A stretch of DNA of 64,000 bases, from positions 24,186-88,185 of the forward strand of contig NZ_AZEB01000009.1 of the NCBI RefSeq assembly GCF_001434135.1. The letters are read 5' to 3'. Positions 26,625 through 36,237 of this stretch are shown here, piece by piece (the first letter of the stretch is position 1; every line of letters begins with the position of its first letter). The DNA comes from Lentilactobacillus kisonensis DSM 19906 = JCM 15041. GTDB lineage: Bacteria; Bacillota; Bacilli; Lactobacillales; Lactobacillaceae. The notes beneath the pieces were generated by a model that worked only from the letters and a program-made list of their open reading frames with translations, had not been told where the DNA came from and searched no databases. The position numbers and the translations under genes were made by a program.

Positions 26625-27200
26625 TTACCCTTCTATCGCTTTACAGTATCGTTGAACAACTTTCTCGATAACCTTTTCCAGATAGTCCTCATGGTCTTCA
26701 GAACGCGCCATGATATACATGAAATCTGAAAGTCGATTGACGTATCTTTCAATTTCAGGTCTCACAGGATTAACCTTCATAAACGATACCAATTGCCGTT
26801 CAGCTCTTCTACATACTGTTCGGCATACATGAAGTTGCGCACCGGCAAGGCTTGAACCTGGCAAAATGAAACTATTAACTTTTGGCAATGTTGTCGTATA
26901 TTCGTCAATGATTGACTCAAGATAATGGACATCATCATCCGTAATAATTCTACTCTTGGATCGGAACTTCTCGCCATCTTGAGAAGCAATTTCCCCTTGA
27001 AGGAAAAACATCCGATATTCAATTCGCTGCAATATCTGTTTGTTTCGGTCACTGATACAAAACTTTTCAGCAAGCGAAACATTGGCATTGAGTTCATCAA
27101 ACGTGCCGTAGGTTGATACCCGCAAAGAATCTTTAGATACGCGCTTACCGTCAAAAAGACTCGTCGTCCCTTTATCGCCGCCCTTTGTGTAAATGGCCAT
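26625..27200 (-). CDS. pduO: ATP:cob(I)alamin adenosyltransferase
   Basis: 191 residues, PduO-type adenosyltransferase. ATP-binding TKGGDKGTTSLFDGKRV at the N-terminus and the CRTVCRRAERQLV helix with conserved arginines are present. It makes adenosylcobalamin, the cofactor of PduCDE. It lacks the C-terminal haem-binding domain, which is encoded by the following gene. Confidence 0.93.
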   Translation of the reverse strand: MAIYTKGGDKGTTSLFDGKRVSKDSLRVSTYGTFDELNANVSLAEKFCISDRNKQILQRIEYRMFFLQGEIASQDGEKFRSKSRIITDDDVHYLESIIDEYTTTLPKVNSFILPGSSLAGAQLHVCRTVCRRAERQLVSFMKVNPVRPEIERYVNRLSDFMYIMARSEDHEDYLEKVIEKVVQRYCKAIEG

Positions 27201-27217
27201 TTAAAATCCCTTCTTTT

Positions 27218-27487
27218 TCATTTATCGAATCGATCAATAATTCCTACAATCGAACAATCATTCACATCGTTTTGGACTTGACTGACCGTTGCTCTTCGGG
27301 CACCAGCACCACGCACCAAGAGTACGTATTCGCCGATCCCCGCACCAACTGTATCAGCAGCAACTTCTTCGGACCTTGTTGGTTTACCTTCAGAATCTAC
27401 TGGCTGAACAATCATTAGCTTCCGGCCAATCAGTGAACGATCTTTTTGGGTTGCAACAACGCTTCCCATCACTCGTGCCATATACAA
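27218..27487 (-). CDS. pduN: microcompartment vertex protein PduN
   Basis: 89 residues, EutN/CcmL fold: ARVMGSVVATQKDRSLIGRK and DTVGAGIGEYVLLVRGAGAR. Pentamers cap compartment vertices. The TTG at 27487 has GGAG nine bases upstream and overlaps the pduM stop by 19 bp, giving tight coupling. Confidence 0.92.
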   Translation of the reverse strand: MYMARVMGSVVATQKDRSLIGRKLMIVQPVDSEGKPTRSEEVAADTVGAGIGEYVLLVRGAGARRATVSQVQNDVNDCSIVGIIDRFDK

Positions 27488-27972
27488 TTTCCATCACTCC
27501 TCATCTGTATTATCATTTGCTTAAGCTGGCTAATTTGCTTAGCCTCATCTGTAATCTTTTGATTTGGAGTTACAACAATAATTGATTTATCCGGCAGTAT
27601 AGCAAGATCTGAACGACTGATTGCCTTCTGATAAAATGCAGTGACAGACCGTTTTTGATCAACTACAAATGATACAGGCCAGTCAAGCAACATTTTTTTC
27701 GGAATAAAGTTGACCATTGATGAACTAATCTGAAAAGTAAAGTTTACTTGAAAACTAATACCCTGTAATACCCACTTTGTCCAAGGATCATTGAGATTCA
27801 AGCGATAAATATTTGCCAGTAGCGGAATTGTCACATTATCAATTGTGACATTCGCATAATCCGTATAAACACTTTTGTCAGGTACTGATTCCTCACTGGA
27901 ATAATCAACTTCGTAAGATTGGTGTTCGCGCTGCCTTATTTTAGCCAGTACTTGCTCAACTATATGATCCAT
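27469..27972 (-). CDS. pduM: microcompartment protein PduM
   Basis: 167 residues, about the length of Salmonella PduM. The ATG at 27972 begins MDHIVEQVLAKIRQREH, an amphipathic helix like the cargo-targeting peptides of the operon. The rest is beta-rich with no catalytic motif known. PduM is required for proper compartment assembly in Salmonella. Assignment rests on operon position between pduL and pduN and on the N-terminus. Confidence 0.8.
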   Translation of the reverse strand: MDHIVEQVLAKIRQREHQSYEVDYSSEESVPDKSVYTDYANVTIDNVTIPLLANIYRLNLNDPWTKWVLQGISFQVNFTFQISSSMVNFIPKKMLLDWPVSFVVDQKRSVTAFYQKAISRSDLAILPDKSIIVVTPNQKITDEAKQISQLKQMIIQMRSDGNCIWHE

Positions 27973-28006
27973 TTTGGCCACCAACCTTCATTGTTTGTTC
28001 AAAACC

Positions 28007-28648
28007 TTAATTTTCCTTTGGGAGAATGATGTGACCAAACGTATCATCACGAACATTGGCCGCACTTGCTTCATCAGTATCGAGATGCATTTCCAAAACA
28101 AAGTCTTTTCTTGGCCGGCAAACAACATCATCATAAGTTGTTCGGCGATCCTGAGATTCGATTTGAACGGAAACAACATCTCCCATTTTGACACCAAACC
28201 GTTTACCATCTTCCAAACTCATGTGAATATGTCGTTTGGCAACGATAACGCCTTGAACACTAATTTCGGCATCAGGTGTTTGAATCTTAATTGAAGGCGT
28301 GCCGTCTAAATGACCTGACAAACGAATTGGAGCATCAATTCCAAGACCGAAACATTCTGAACGGGCAATTTCAACCTGTGAATGTGAACGAACAGGTCCG
28401 AGAACTCGAACGTGTTCAATTTTGCCAGCAGGGCCAATAATATTTGCTGTCTGCTCTGTCGCAAACTCACCAGGTTGTTTTAATTGCTTCTTAATCTTCA
28501 TCTTCTGACCAGGATAAAGTTTATCAAAATCTTCTTGGCTCAGGTGAATATGATGATTTGATACACCAATTGGTACCCGATACGGATCTGATTGTTCAGT
28601 GATCACTTGACGGATTAATTGCCGGATCTTATCTTCACTAATTTCCAT
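28007..28648 (-). CDS. pduL: phosphate propanoyltransferase
   Basis: 213 residues with two PTAC domains. Metal-binding histidines are visible in VSNHHIHLSQEDF and AKRHIHMSLEDG. The first 18 residues, MEISEDKIRQLIRQVITE, form an encapsulation peptide. PduL converts propionyl-CoA to propionyl phosphate, recycling CoA inside the compartment. Confidence 0.94.
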   Translation of the reverse strand: MEISEDKIRQLIRQVITEQSDPYRVPIGVSNHHIHLSQEDFDKLYPGQKMKIKKQLKQPGEFATEQTANIIGPAGKIEHVRVLGPVRSHSQVEIARSECFGLGIDAPIRLSGHLDGTPSIKIQTPDAEISVQGVIVAKRHIHMSLEDGKRFGVKMGDVVSVQIESQDRRTTYDDVVCRPRKDFVLEMHLDTDEASAANVRDDTFGHIILPKEN

Positions 28649-28680
28649 AAATCGCTAACCGTCCTTATATTGAATTTGAA

Positions 28681-28962
28681 TTACTTTTTGTCAATATCTG
28701 GCAAGATACCTTCAACTTCTGAATGTGGACGAGGAATTACGAATGAAGTTAATACTTCACCAACGTTTTCTGCGGCAGAAACACCTGCATCAACGGCAGC
28801 TTTAACGGCACCAACATCACCACGAACCATGACAGTTACCAATCCACTACCAATCTTTTCTTGACCAATTAAAACAACGTTGGCTGCTTTAACCATTGCA
28901 TCGGCTGCTTCAATAGAACCAACTAATCCCTTTGTTTCGATCATTCCAAGTGCGTTATTCAT
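28681..28962 (-). CDS. pduJ: hexameric BMC shell protein PduJ
   Basis: 93 residues, single BMC domain: [51 protein letters not shown]. It is nearly identical to the pduA product in this operon (both [17 protein letters not shown]), as PduA and PduJ are in other bacteria. A strong AGGAGGAATT site suits a bulk shell protein. Confidence 0.92.
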   Translation of the reverse strand: MNNALGMIETKGLVGSIEAADAMVKAANVVLIGQEKIGSGLVTVMVRGDVGAVKAAVDAGVSAAENVGEVLTSFVIPRPHSEVEGILPDIDKK

Positions 28963-28983
28963 AATTAATTCCTCCTAATTTGT

Positions 28984-29625
28984 TTACTTCTTAGTTTGTT
29001 TTCTAGGTGTTCGTCGAGTATTTGACCGCTTAGTACGTGCTGCCTGACTCGTAGACTTACTAGTTGTTTTAGAACTAGTGGACTTCGTGGTGGCAGCTTT
29101 AGTAGTTGTTGGCTTACTATCTAACTTATCGGCAGGCTTCGTTGCCGCTTGAGCTGTCGGCTTTGTTTCAGGCTTTGACTCATCCTTCTTAGTAGAAGAA
29201 GCATTAGGCGTGGTACTTGACCCACCGTTAGAACCGCCATCTTTTGGTCCATTATCTTTCGGACCTTCACTAGCAGCACCGCCATCTGGTCCATCATCGT
29301 CTGGTCCGTCATCATTAGAATCATCATATTCGGTTGCGGCATCAAATTTACTCTTAATGGCATCATTTTTGCCCAACTCACTAATTCCAGGTGCCGGATT
29401 GGCAATAACCATTGAGCCGGCAACACGGTCTCCCATTTCACCTTTCCCAGCGTCAATTGCTGCTTCAACAGCGGCAACATCGCCAGTAACCGAAACGGTA
29501 ATCCAACCATTACCCTTTGTATTCTCAAGAACCTTCAATTGAACTTGAGCAGTTTTAAGCATTCTATCAGCAGCAACGATCGCACCAGACAGACCCTCGA
29601 CTTCTAGATATCCAATTGATTCCAT
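28984..29625 (-). CDS. pduK: PduK-like BMC shell protein with charged disordered tail
   Basis: 213 residues. Residues 1-90 are a BMC domain (SIGYLEVEGLSGAIVAADRM, GNGWITVSVTGDVAAVEAAI). The remainder is low complexity: an acidic Asp/Gly-rich block (about 98-130), a Ser/Thr/Pro/Lys block, then a strongly basic Arg/Lys end (RTKRSNTRRTPRKQTKK). Salmonella PduK instead has a cysteine-bearing C-terminal extension; none is present here. Position between pduH and pduJ supports the PduK label. Confidence 0.8.
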   Translation of the reverse strand: MESIGYLEVEGLSGAIVAADRMLKTAQVQLKVLENTKGNGWITVSVTGDVAAVEAAIDAGKGEMGDRVAGSMVIANPAPGISELGKNDAIKSKFDAATEYDDSNDDGPDDDGPDGGAASEGPKDNGPKDGGSNGGSSTTPNASSTKKDESKPETKPTAQAATKPADKLDSKPTTTKAATTKSTSSKTTSKSTSQAARTKRSNTRRTPRKQTKK

Positions 29626-29642
29626 AAATCACTCACCTGTCC

Positions 29643-29993
29643 TTATTTCTTAAATGGTACTCCTTTGACCAACCTTGCAGCATTGGCGCCTATCTTTCTA
29701 ATATTTGTCGGATTGTCGATAGGAACCACAAAAAGTGGCTCATTTGGTTTTAAATTTTTGTAATGAACCACAATTTGTTGATCGTCAAACGAGATGCCAA
29801 CCGATAAACGTGAGGCCACTGCCGCTTGATAGGCTCGATCTATAGCTGAGCTACCATCCGATTCAATCATCTTAAACGGAATTTGTTCTTCTTCAATTCC
29901 ATTTAGGATAGGTGTTAAATTTTCAGGAAGCTGCTTATTTAGTTTCTCTGGCATTCCTATACAAATTGCCGGCCTTTCGTCGTAGATTGACAT
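29643..29993 (-). CDS. pduH: diol dehydratase reactivase small subunit
   Basis: 116 residues, DdrB/PduH family: PAICIGMPEKLN, LSVGISFDDQQIVVHYKNL, EPLFVV. It pairs with PduG to eject inactivated cobalamin from PduCDE. Start ATG 4 bp from the pduG stop. Confidence 0.92.
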   Translation of the reverse strand: MSIYDERPAICIGMPEKLNKQLPENLTPILNGIEEEQIPFKMIESDGSSAIDRAYQAAVASRLSVGISFDDQQIVVHYKNLKPNEPLFVVPIDNPTNIRKIGANAARLVKGVPFKK

Positions 29994-29996
29994 AAG

Positions 29997-31826
29997 TTAA
30001 CCTCTTTTCTCGCTGGCATATGAAAGTATCAAGCCAGTGGCAACCGCATTTCTAGGTCCTTCGACTGCTCGAACATTTCCTCGCCCAGCAACCAAATTGT
30101 AATGAGATAATGCATCGGTTACTAATTGCGGAATTTCAAAGTCGAGTGCTGACCCACCGACTAAGACAACAAACGGAATATCTCGAATGTTTCCAGTTGG
30201 GCTAACATGTTTTAATGCCCGAATAGCATTTGTAACAAACACTCGTTTCTTAGCGGTTTGCCGAACCAGCTTGACTTTTTCAATACTTAAATTGCCAGGC
30301 AACGGCTCGTAACCTTTTGGTTTAATTGCCACAACTCTTGCAAACAATTCAGCAGGAAGTGGTTTGTCGAAGAATTGAACAGATCCATCTTCATGACGCA
30401 ACTGGAACAGATTGTCCACCTTGGCAAGTGGATATCTCTTAATATCCTCTGCTAAATAAATATCAGATAACCCAAGTTCCGAATTGATAATCATTGAAAC
30501 CATGTCGCCTGCACCCGCTAGATGAATTGCAACCTTTTGATCTTCTTTGTTAATAATTGACGCATCGGTCGAACCAGCACCAAGATCCAGAATCGCCATC
30601 GGCTTATTCGTCCCCGGAGTCGTTAATGCTCCTAAGATTGCCGCTTCTGCTTCTGCACCACCAATTTCAACCGGAACATGAAGCTGTTCCTCAATAAGGT
30701 TTGCAATCAATTGCATTTGGAGATGATCTGATTTAACCATCGCCGCAATTCCAACCGCTTGCTCCATTGAAAACTCACCCGCTAGACCGCCGGTAACTTT
30801 GACTGGAACTGAGGTGTCGACCGCCAGTAAATCTTGAATGGCAATGTCTTTATTGTGTTTATCAGTTAAATCCGCCATTGTCTGACGAACTTTCTCTAAC
30901 ATACCACCAACATTGGTCCCTGATTTCCCAGTAATATCATCAATTGAATCAAATTCATTAACGGCCTTCATAATGGCCTGAGCACCCGCAGATACATTAA
31001 CTTGAGCTTTCCCTTTATTGCCTTGAATATATATTGTTCCAGCAGGAATTACTCGCGCCTTAACGTCACCTTTAGGTGTTTTGATAACAACCGCAGAACG
31101 ATTTCCAATCAATGCTCGGGAAACAGGAACGATATTCTTGGTCTCATCAGAAGTCAACCCGAATAACGTTGCAATGCCATATGGGTTTGATAATTGAGAA
31201 ATTACTCGTCCTTGTGGTGCAACTTCGACAGCTGCCAACATTCCAACTGGAACCTTATCAATTCCAGCAACCTCATCAACAATTGGAATCTTGTGATTTA
31301 ACCGGTTATCAACTAAAACACCATCATCGCTCTGCAAAATAGCTGCAGTAATCTTATAACCTGATTCCGAATAAGCATCGATTAACTTTGCTGCATCAGC
31401 AAAGTCAACCCCTTTCGGAATTAGAACGATATAATTTTTCGAACGGTCATTTTGTTTGAGCAAATCCAACAGTTCAACTGTATAACCAGTACCAGTTCCA
31501 ACACCACCTGGAGTACCTGGGTTATGTCCAATCATCGTAGATTCAGTGATAATCGTCTCTGTAATGGTTTCCATTGCAACATCGCCAATAACTGGTGTTG
31601 CTTCGTTGATTCTGATCAAATCAATCGACGACAGTTCGGTGTTAGTAGACTTCAAAACGGAATTGATTGAGTTTTTAACCCCAACAAGATTTCGCTTCGT
31701 TCCTTTAATTCCTGTGGTTTCAGCAATTCCTGATCCTATGAAGTTGACTTCACCTGTATCAGATACATCAGCCAACGCAACTTCAGTTGAGGAATTACCA
31801 ATATCAACACCAATTACACGTGTCAT
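29997..31826 (-). CDS. pduG: diol dehydratase reactivase large subunit
   Basis: 609 residues, DdrA/PduG family with an actin/Hsp70-like ATPase fold: VIGVDIGNSSTEVALADV phosphate loop, AILDLGAGSTDASIINK second loop, and VLVGGSALDFEIP. It uses ATP to release damaged cofactor from the dehydratase. Length matches Salmonella PduG (610). Confidence 0.95.
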   Translation of the reverse strand: MTRVIGVDIGNSSTEVALADVSDTGEVNFIGSGIAETTGIKGTKRNLVGVKNSINSVLKSTNTELSSIDLIRINEATPVIGDVAMETITETIITESTMIGHNPGTPGGVGTGTGYTVELLDLLKQNDRSKNYIVLIPKGVDFADAAKLIDAYSESGYKITAAILQSDDGVLVDNRLNHKIPIVDEVAGIDKVPVGMLAAVEVAPQGRVISQLSNPYGIATLFGLTSDETKNIVPVSRALIGNRSAVVIKTPKGDVKARVIPAGTIYIQGNKGKAQVNVSAGAQAIMKAVNEFDSIDDITGKSGTNVGGMLEKVRQTMADLTDKHNKDIAIQDLLAVDTSVPVKVTGGLAGEFSMEQAVGIAAMVKSDHLQMQLIANLIEEQLHVPVEIGGAEAEAAILGALTTPGTNKPMAILDLGAGSTDASIINKEDQKVAIHLAGAGDMVSMIINSELGLSDIYLAEDIKRYPLAKVDNLFQLRHEDGSVQFFDKPLPAELFARVVAIKPKGYEPLPGNLSIEKVKLVRQTAKKRVFVTNAIRALKHVSPTGNIRDIPFVVLVGGSALDFEIPQLVTDALSHYNLVAGRGNVRAVEGPRNAVATGLILSYASEKRG

Positions 31827-31847
31827 ACTAAAACCCCTTACTCGTTT

Positions 31848-32375
31848 TTAATTATCACCCTTTAACTTCTTGTGCTTTTCATAATTGGTGGCAGCTTCTT
31901 TGAACCAATTGGAGCAAATAGGTGCGTTATATTTGGTCTTCAATTCTTCTGAAATATCCAATAACTCCTGTTTAGTTGAACGGAATGGTCGCAGTGCACC
32001 ATACATTTCAAGAACCCGGTCATCAGGAACTTGGGTTAATTCAGCAGCACGCTGGAAGTTCTTTTGAATTTGAGTTCGCCCAGCTTCAGCAGCAAGCTTA
32101 CCTTGTAGCCGAAGTGTCGACGGTGCAATTCGTAATTCTTTAGAATCAATTTTATTATCAACAATATCTTGAAATGTAATGTCTTTGACAGGCTTGCCAC
32201 CTGGTGATTTGATCATTTCAGGATGATTTTTGAACAATGGAAAGTCTTTTGCTGTTAAATCGGGATCAGAGCTGTTAGAACTTGTAGCAGTGGCGCTACT
32301 AGAAGTATTACTGCTACTATCCCCAGTCTTAAGCTGTGACATGATTTTCGCAACTAAATCGTCTACTTCGCTCAT
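31848..32375 (-). CDS. pduE: propanediol/glycerol dehydratase small subunit
   Basis: 175 residues. ATG at 32375 after AGGAGG. The N-terminal helix SEVDDLVAKIMSQLK is followed by a Ser/Thr/Asn linker (about 18-38), then the conserved core with FQDIVDNKID and FQRAAELTQVPDDRVLEMY and LRPFRSTKQELLDI. Gamma subunit of the alpha2beta2gamma2 B12-dependent diol dehydratase. Confidence 0.94.
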   Translation of the reverse strand: MSEVDDLVAKIMSQLKTGDSSSNTSSSATATSSNSSDPDLTAKDFPLFKNHPEMIKSPGGKPVKDITFQDIVDNKIDSKELRIAPSTLRLQGKLAAEAGRTQIQKNFQRAAELTQVPDDRVLEMYGALRPFRSTKQELLDISEELKTKYNAPICSNWFKEAATNYEKHKKLKGDN

Positions 32376-32395
32376 CAATAATGCCTCCTATCTTT

Positions 32396-33103
32396 CTAAT
32401 TAAAGTTAACTTCAATTTCTTCCGCGGGTTTACCAGTTACAACTTGCTTAGTTTCCTTAATGTGCATTAAAGCTGCAAGTGCCTGATAAGTTGGTCGTGA
32501 CATTTGATCATTCACCGTTGGAACAGGATTAGGAGACATCCCCTTAGCATACTGCGCAGCATTCTTACCAACTGCTCGGTACGTGTCAAGTGTCATTACA
32601 GGTGCTTGTGGGAACAGTTCAAGGTTATTTAAAGGATCTTGATCCTTTTGGTGAATAATAGTTGTTCCTTTGGATTGAATTCCAATCGCAACTCCTGATC
32701 CTGATAATTGATCAGCTTCAGCTGCCATGAATGAAACATCTGAGGTTCGATAAACTTTGATGACTCGAGCCTTAAGACCTTCTTCTTCAATACCAGCAAT
32801 AACTTGTCGTAAAACATCTTTATGTGAAAGCTTGATCATCGTCTGTGTCATAATCTCAGCAAATGCTGGTCCAACAGCAACAATAACTTCGTCCTTCGAA
32901 GTACCTGGTTTAGCAATCCCGACATGCTTAAACCAATCGACAGGGTGAACTGCATCACTTTGAGATGATGTTGATGAAGCCGATGGCGTTGCTGTGGCAG
33001 TTGAACTACCGCCAAACGATACGGGCTTTTCAGCTCCTTGAACTTCGTTTAAAACGTCTCGAATGATACCTTTGAGTAGCGTCTCATCTATTTCTTGACT
33101 CAC
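32396..33103 (-). CDS. pduD: propanediol/glycerol dehydratase medium subunit
   Basis: 235 residues, GTG start after AGGAGG. The N-terminus [18 protein letters not shown] is an encapsulation peptide with a Ser/Ala/Thr linker. Core motifs [16 protein letters not shown] and [18 protein letters not shown] match the beta subunit, which contacts the lower face of cobalamin. Confidence 0.94.
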   Translation of the reverse strand: MSQEIDETLLKGIIRDVLNEVQGAEKPVSFGGSSTATATPSASSTSSQSDAVHPVDWFKHVGIAKPGTSKDEVIVAVGPAFAEIMTQTMIKLSHKDVLRQVIAGIEEEGLKARVIKVYRTSDVSFMAAEADQLSGSGVAIGIQSKGTTIIHQKDQDPLNNLELFPQAPVMTLDTYRAVGKNAAQYAKGMSPNPVPTVNDQMSRPTYQALAALMHIKETKQVVTGKPAEEIEVNFN

Positions 33104-33127
33104 TGCGCTTACCTCCTTTTTAAATAA

Positions 33128-34804
33128 CTAGAACTCAACCTTTTGAGGATCCAAAGCCCATGGAATATTCTTAATCTTGTCCCATTGCTCTTTGTGCTCC
33201 CATACACGGTAACCGGTACCTGGTCCTTGATAATCATTCCTATCATTAATTGCAGAAATGCAGTTCCAATCTTTATCAAAGATAGCTGATGTCTGTAGAT
33301 AATCACCACAGATCTTTTGTTGAGCAAGTTTGAAGACGGCTTGAGCAGTGTCATCAATTCCGTGTTCGGCAAGTGCACGAATAACATCAGAAACAGTAAT
33401 ACCACGATCCATTAAGTCTTGAGCGGCTTTCATATCTTGGATCATATCTCGTTTTGGCATGTCGCCTGAAGTGCTACCATATGTTGCGGCTTCAACTTCT
33501 TCATCAGAAATTGCCGGTAATCCTAACCCATCAAATACCGCTTGGATTGCTTTAGCACCCTTGTTACGAATCTTAATTGATTGCTCTTCAGTGATTGGCA
33601 GAATACTACCATTAACACAAAGGTCACGTTCCAGTGTCTCGTAATCATCGTAATCCAATACATCCATATTTGATCCAGCAAATGTGTTATCTGAGTTTTC
33701 CTCGGCAGCATATCCAGATGAAATGTAATCAGTACCGGCAATGAATTGTCCAAGCATACGAGCAGTACGACGAATGTCTGAATGAGAGAATGTTTGGTCA
33801 TTACTTGATGCACATTCAAGGTCCATCATCATGCACATTAAGTTTTCGCCAAGAACTTCACGAATACCACTTGGAACAGCACCGGGAATACCAATACAAC
33901 TTACAGAACCATTTTGAAGTCCTTGAACACCAGAGGCTTTGGTAATGTAAATGCAACGTGATTCAAGGTAAAGCATTGATTTACCTTCAGTGTAGCCCAT
34001 CAGAACTTCAGAACCTGAACCTGAACTGAATCGCATCTTTAAGCCACGAGAAGCGTAACATGATGCTAAGAATCCTTTGGACCAAGGCGTATCATCACCA
34101 TCGGTAAAGACTTTATCAGTCCCATAAACTGAAATGGTTTCGGCATATGCGGTGAATCCTCGCATCCCTAATCCTAATTCAACGGCTTCCTCAACAGAAC
34201 ATTGGGTAATAACACCTGGACGTCCTGCTTGTGATCCAACCATAATTGAAATGGCATTCATAGGGGCATACCGAGCAACAGCGGTGGTTGTTTCCAACTC
34301 AGGGAATCCACGCAATGCAGCTTCAGCAGCATCAGCAGCAATTTCAACTGGGTTATCAAGTGTGTTCGTGACATGAGCCTGAGTAAACGGTGTTCGACGT
34401 GGACGCATTTTTTGAACCGCTTGAATCATTTCACCGAAGTTTAATTTGTTAATAACATCGGAAGCCTTCATAGGAGTTAAAGCAGTTGTAACTTTAACAA
34501 CATCAGTCCGTGATACATTTGGATCAATTAGCATCTTCGCAATTTCATTAGAATCCATTGCATTTGCTTTTTCGGCATTATCAACATTGATCCCATATTC
34601 TGCGATGTATTGATCAATTAAATCAAAGTCAGCTTTTTGCTTACCATCAAGTTCAGTAATTTCCCCATTTTCAACCTTAACGCTTGGCTCTGGGTCGTTC
34701 TTACTGTGCATGGCGACTAAACCTTCGTCGTCCCACTCTTGAACAAAACCATCTTTATGAACTGGACGCTTTTCCAGTTTTTCAAATCTCTTTTGACGTT
34801 TCAA
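33128..34804 (-). CDS. pduC: propanediol/glycerol dehydratase large subunit
   Basis: 558 residues, TIM-barrel alpha subunit that binds substrate, K+ and adenosylcobalamin. Seen: LVAMHSKNDPEPSV, MRPRRTPFTQAHVTN, NAISIMVGSQAGRPGVITQC, and the C-terminal TGYRVWEHKEQW. It converts 1,2-propanediol to propionaldehyde and glycerol to 3-hydroxypropionaldehyde. TTG start after GGAGGAACACAA. Confidence 0.96.
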   Translation of the reverse strand: MKRQKRFEKLEKRPVHKDGFVQEWDDEGLVAMHSKNDPEPSVKVENGEITELDGKQKADFDLIDQYIAEYGINVDNAEKANAMDSNEIAKMLIDPNVSRTDVVKVTTALTPMKASDVINKLNFGEMIQAVQKMRPRRTPFTQAHVTNTLDNPVEIAADAAEAALRGFPELETTTAVARYAPMNAISIMVGSQAGRPGVITQCSVEEAVELGLGMRGFTAYAETISVYGTDKVFTDGDDTPWSKGFLASCYASRGLKMRFSSGSGSEVLMGYTEGKSMLYLESRCIYITKASGVQGLQNGSVSCIGIPGAVPSGIREVLGENLMCMMMDLECASSNDQTFSHSDIRRTARMLGQFIAGTDYISSGYAAEENSDNTFAGSNMDVLDYDDYETLERDLCVNGSILPITEEQSIKIRNKGAKAIQAVFDGLGLPAISDEEVEAATYGSTSGDMPKRDMIQDMKAAQDLMDRGITVSDVIRALAEHGIDDTAQAVFKLAQQKICGDYLQTSAIFDKDWNCISAINDRNDYQGPGTGYRVWEHKEQWDKIKNIPWALDPQKVEF

Positions 34805-34822
34805 TTGTGTTCCTCCTTCCGA

Positions 34823-35647
34823 CTACTTAATGTATGATGGAAAATCATTAACCGGTTTCTCACCCATATCGCCAAGTAACTTCAGTCCAACTTCTCGACC
34901 GGCCTTGACGGCTTGTCTAACAGCACCAGAATCACCACTAATATGAACCATACCTTCGTTTGAGAAGCTGGTTCCATGTGCAGGTGATGCAAACGACAAG
35001 ACATTAACACTAGCTGTTTTAATCGCAGTATCGGCCATCACAACACCAATTCCGGCAGGAGCGCCACAAATTAATCCGTATGCCTTTCCTTCTGGGGCAC
35101 CAAATGCTGCATGACAGGCACCGGCTGCACGGGCAGTGAATTGTAATTCCAAATGCCCAGCAGCTGAATTATAAACGTCACCAAACGTTGTGCTTAACGT
35201 ATCAAGCGCAACGTTAATTGCTGAACGTACATCTGATGGGTCGTACCCACCAATTAAAATCAAAGAACCATGTCCAGCACCGCCCTTAGTATCACGGGGA
35301 AGTTCAATATCGATGACTTCTGTATTTGTTGCTTTAACAGCTTCATCCATTGCCATAATATGTGGACCAGCACCAGAACGAGCACTTAATACACCCAGTA
35401 CTGAATATCTCTTGGTTACATGAAGTTGATCTAACAGCAAAGAATCAACGCTTGGAATACACATTCCAATTGTGTCACCGATTTTCCTAGTCCCAACTAA
35501 TTCAGGAACGGCACTAGTAGAGTTTAAGAAATCATTCATTTGTAATCCTCCCGACGACTTTGACTGATCCTCGCCTTTAACAGAGATGCCTTTTTTCATC
35601 ATTTCGTTAAGGACTTTCTCAACTAACGCATCATTATTTTTATCCAT
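34823..35647 (-). CDS. pduB: tandem-BMC shell protein PduB
   Basis: 274 residues with two BMC domains in tandem (about 45-150 and 155-262), forming pseudohexameric trimers: SVLGVLSARSGAGPHIMAMD and GLICGAPAGIGVVMADTAI. A 40-residue N-terminal extension begins NDALVEKVLNEMMKKGIS, the region that in Salmonella links shell to cargo. Confidence 0.94.
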   Translation of the reverse strand: MDKNNDALVEKVLNEMMKKGISVKGEDQSKSSGGLQMNDFLNSTSAVPELVGTRKIGDTIGMCIPSVDSLLLDQLHVTKRYSVLGVLSARSGAGPHIMAMDEAVKATNTEVIDIELPRDTKGGAGHGSLILIGGYDPSDVRSAINVALDTLSTTFGDVYNSAAGHLELQFTARAAGACHAAFGAPEGKAYGLICGAPAGIGVVMADTAIKTASVNVLSFASPAHGTSFSNEGMVHISGDSGAVRQAVKAGREVGLKLLGDMGEKPVNDFPSYIK

Positions 35648-35692
35648 AATTATTACCTACGATAATCATAAAATTTTTCCTAAATTAACGGC

Positions 35693-35995
35693 TTATTTTG
35701 AAGCAGCTTTCTTCAAGTCATCTGGATTTGGGAGAATCTTCTCAACATCCGTATGTGGACGTGGGATTACATAGTTGGAAACAACTTCGCCAATGTTTTC
35801 AGCAGCTGAAACTCCTGCGTCAACAGCAGCCTTAACAGCACCAACATCTCCACGAACCATAACCGTTACCAATCCGTGACCGATTTTTTCTTGACCAACT
35901 AAGTTCACATTTGCTGCTTTAACCATTGCATCGGCAGCTTCAATGGATGCTACAAGACCTTGAGTCTCAATTAAACCTAAAGCTTCTTGTTCCAT
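35693..35995 (-). CDS. pduA: hexameric BMC shell protein PduA
   Basis: 100 residues, single BMC domain: [54 protein letters not shown]. It is first in the operon, forms the bulk hexagonal facet tiles and the substrate pore. Strong TTAGGAGGAATTTC ribosome site. Confidence 0.94.
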   Translation of the reverse strand: MEQEALGLIETQGLVASIEAADAMVKAANVNLVGQEKIGHGLVTVMVRGDVGAVKAAVDAGVSAAENIGEVVSNYVIPRPHTDVEKILPNPDDLKKAASK

Positions 35996-36073
35996 GTGAA
36001 ATTCCTCCTAAGTGTGTTGAACCAATCCCTCGGCCCGCGAAATTGTGAACAAACGGACTAATTCAATTGTTTT

Positions 36074-36087
36074 TGAAAACACTTTCA
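36074..36087. promoter_or_regulatory. cre-like CcpA site at pduA promoter
   Basis: TGAAAACACTTTCA matches the cre consensus TGWAANCGNTNWCA at all but one position. On the minus strand it lies immediately downstream of a TATACT -10 box for pduA (36087-36092), a position that would block transcription when CcpA is bound. Confidence 0.6.
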
Positions 36088-36144
36088 GTATAAGGAATTT
36101 GCATTATGCTATCTTAATCAAGTTGAATTTAAAACCGCAATATT

Positions 36145-36158
36145 TGAAAACGTTTACA
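36145..36158. promoter_or_regulatory. perfect cre site in pdu/pocR intergenic region
   Basis: TGAAAACGTTTACA fits every defined position of the cre consensus. It lies midway between the divergent pduA and regulator genes, so CcpA could control both. Confidence 0.75.
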
Positions 36159-36208
36159 CAACAAAAGATAAAATAACAAGAAAGTATCAATTATTTTTCA
36201 AATTTATC

Positions 36209-36237
36209 TTGTAATCGTGAATTGATTATCATAAAAT
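36209..36237 (+). promoter_or_regulatory. promoter of the AraC/PocR regulator
   Basis: TTGTAA (36209-36214) and TAAAAT (36232-36237) with 17 bp spacing. The dyad TGGAAGCGGTTCCA at 36248-36261, a second cre-like or regulator-binding palindrome, lies just after the -10. Confidence 0.6.
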
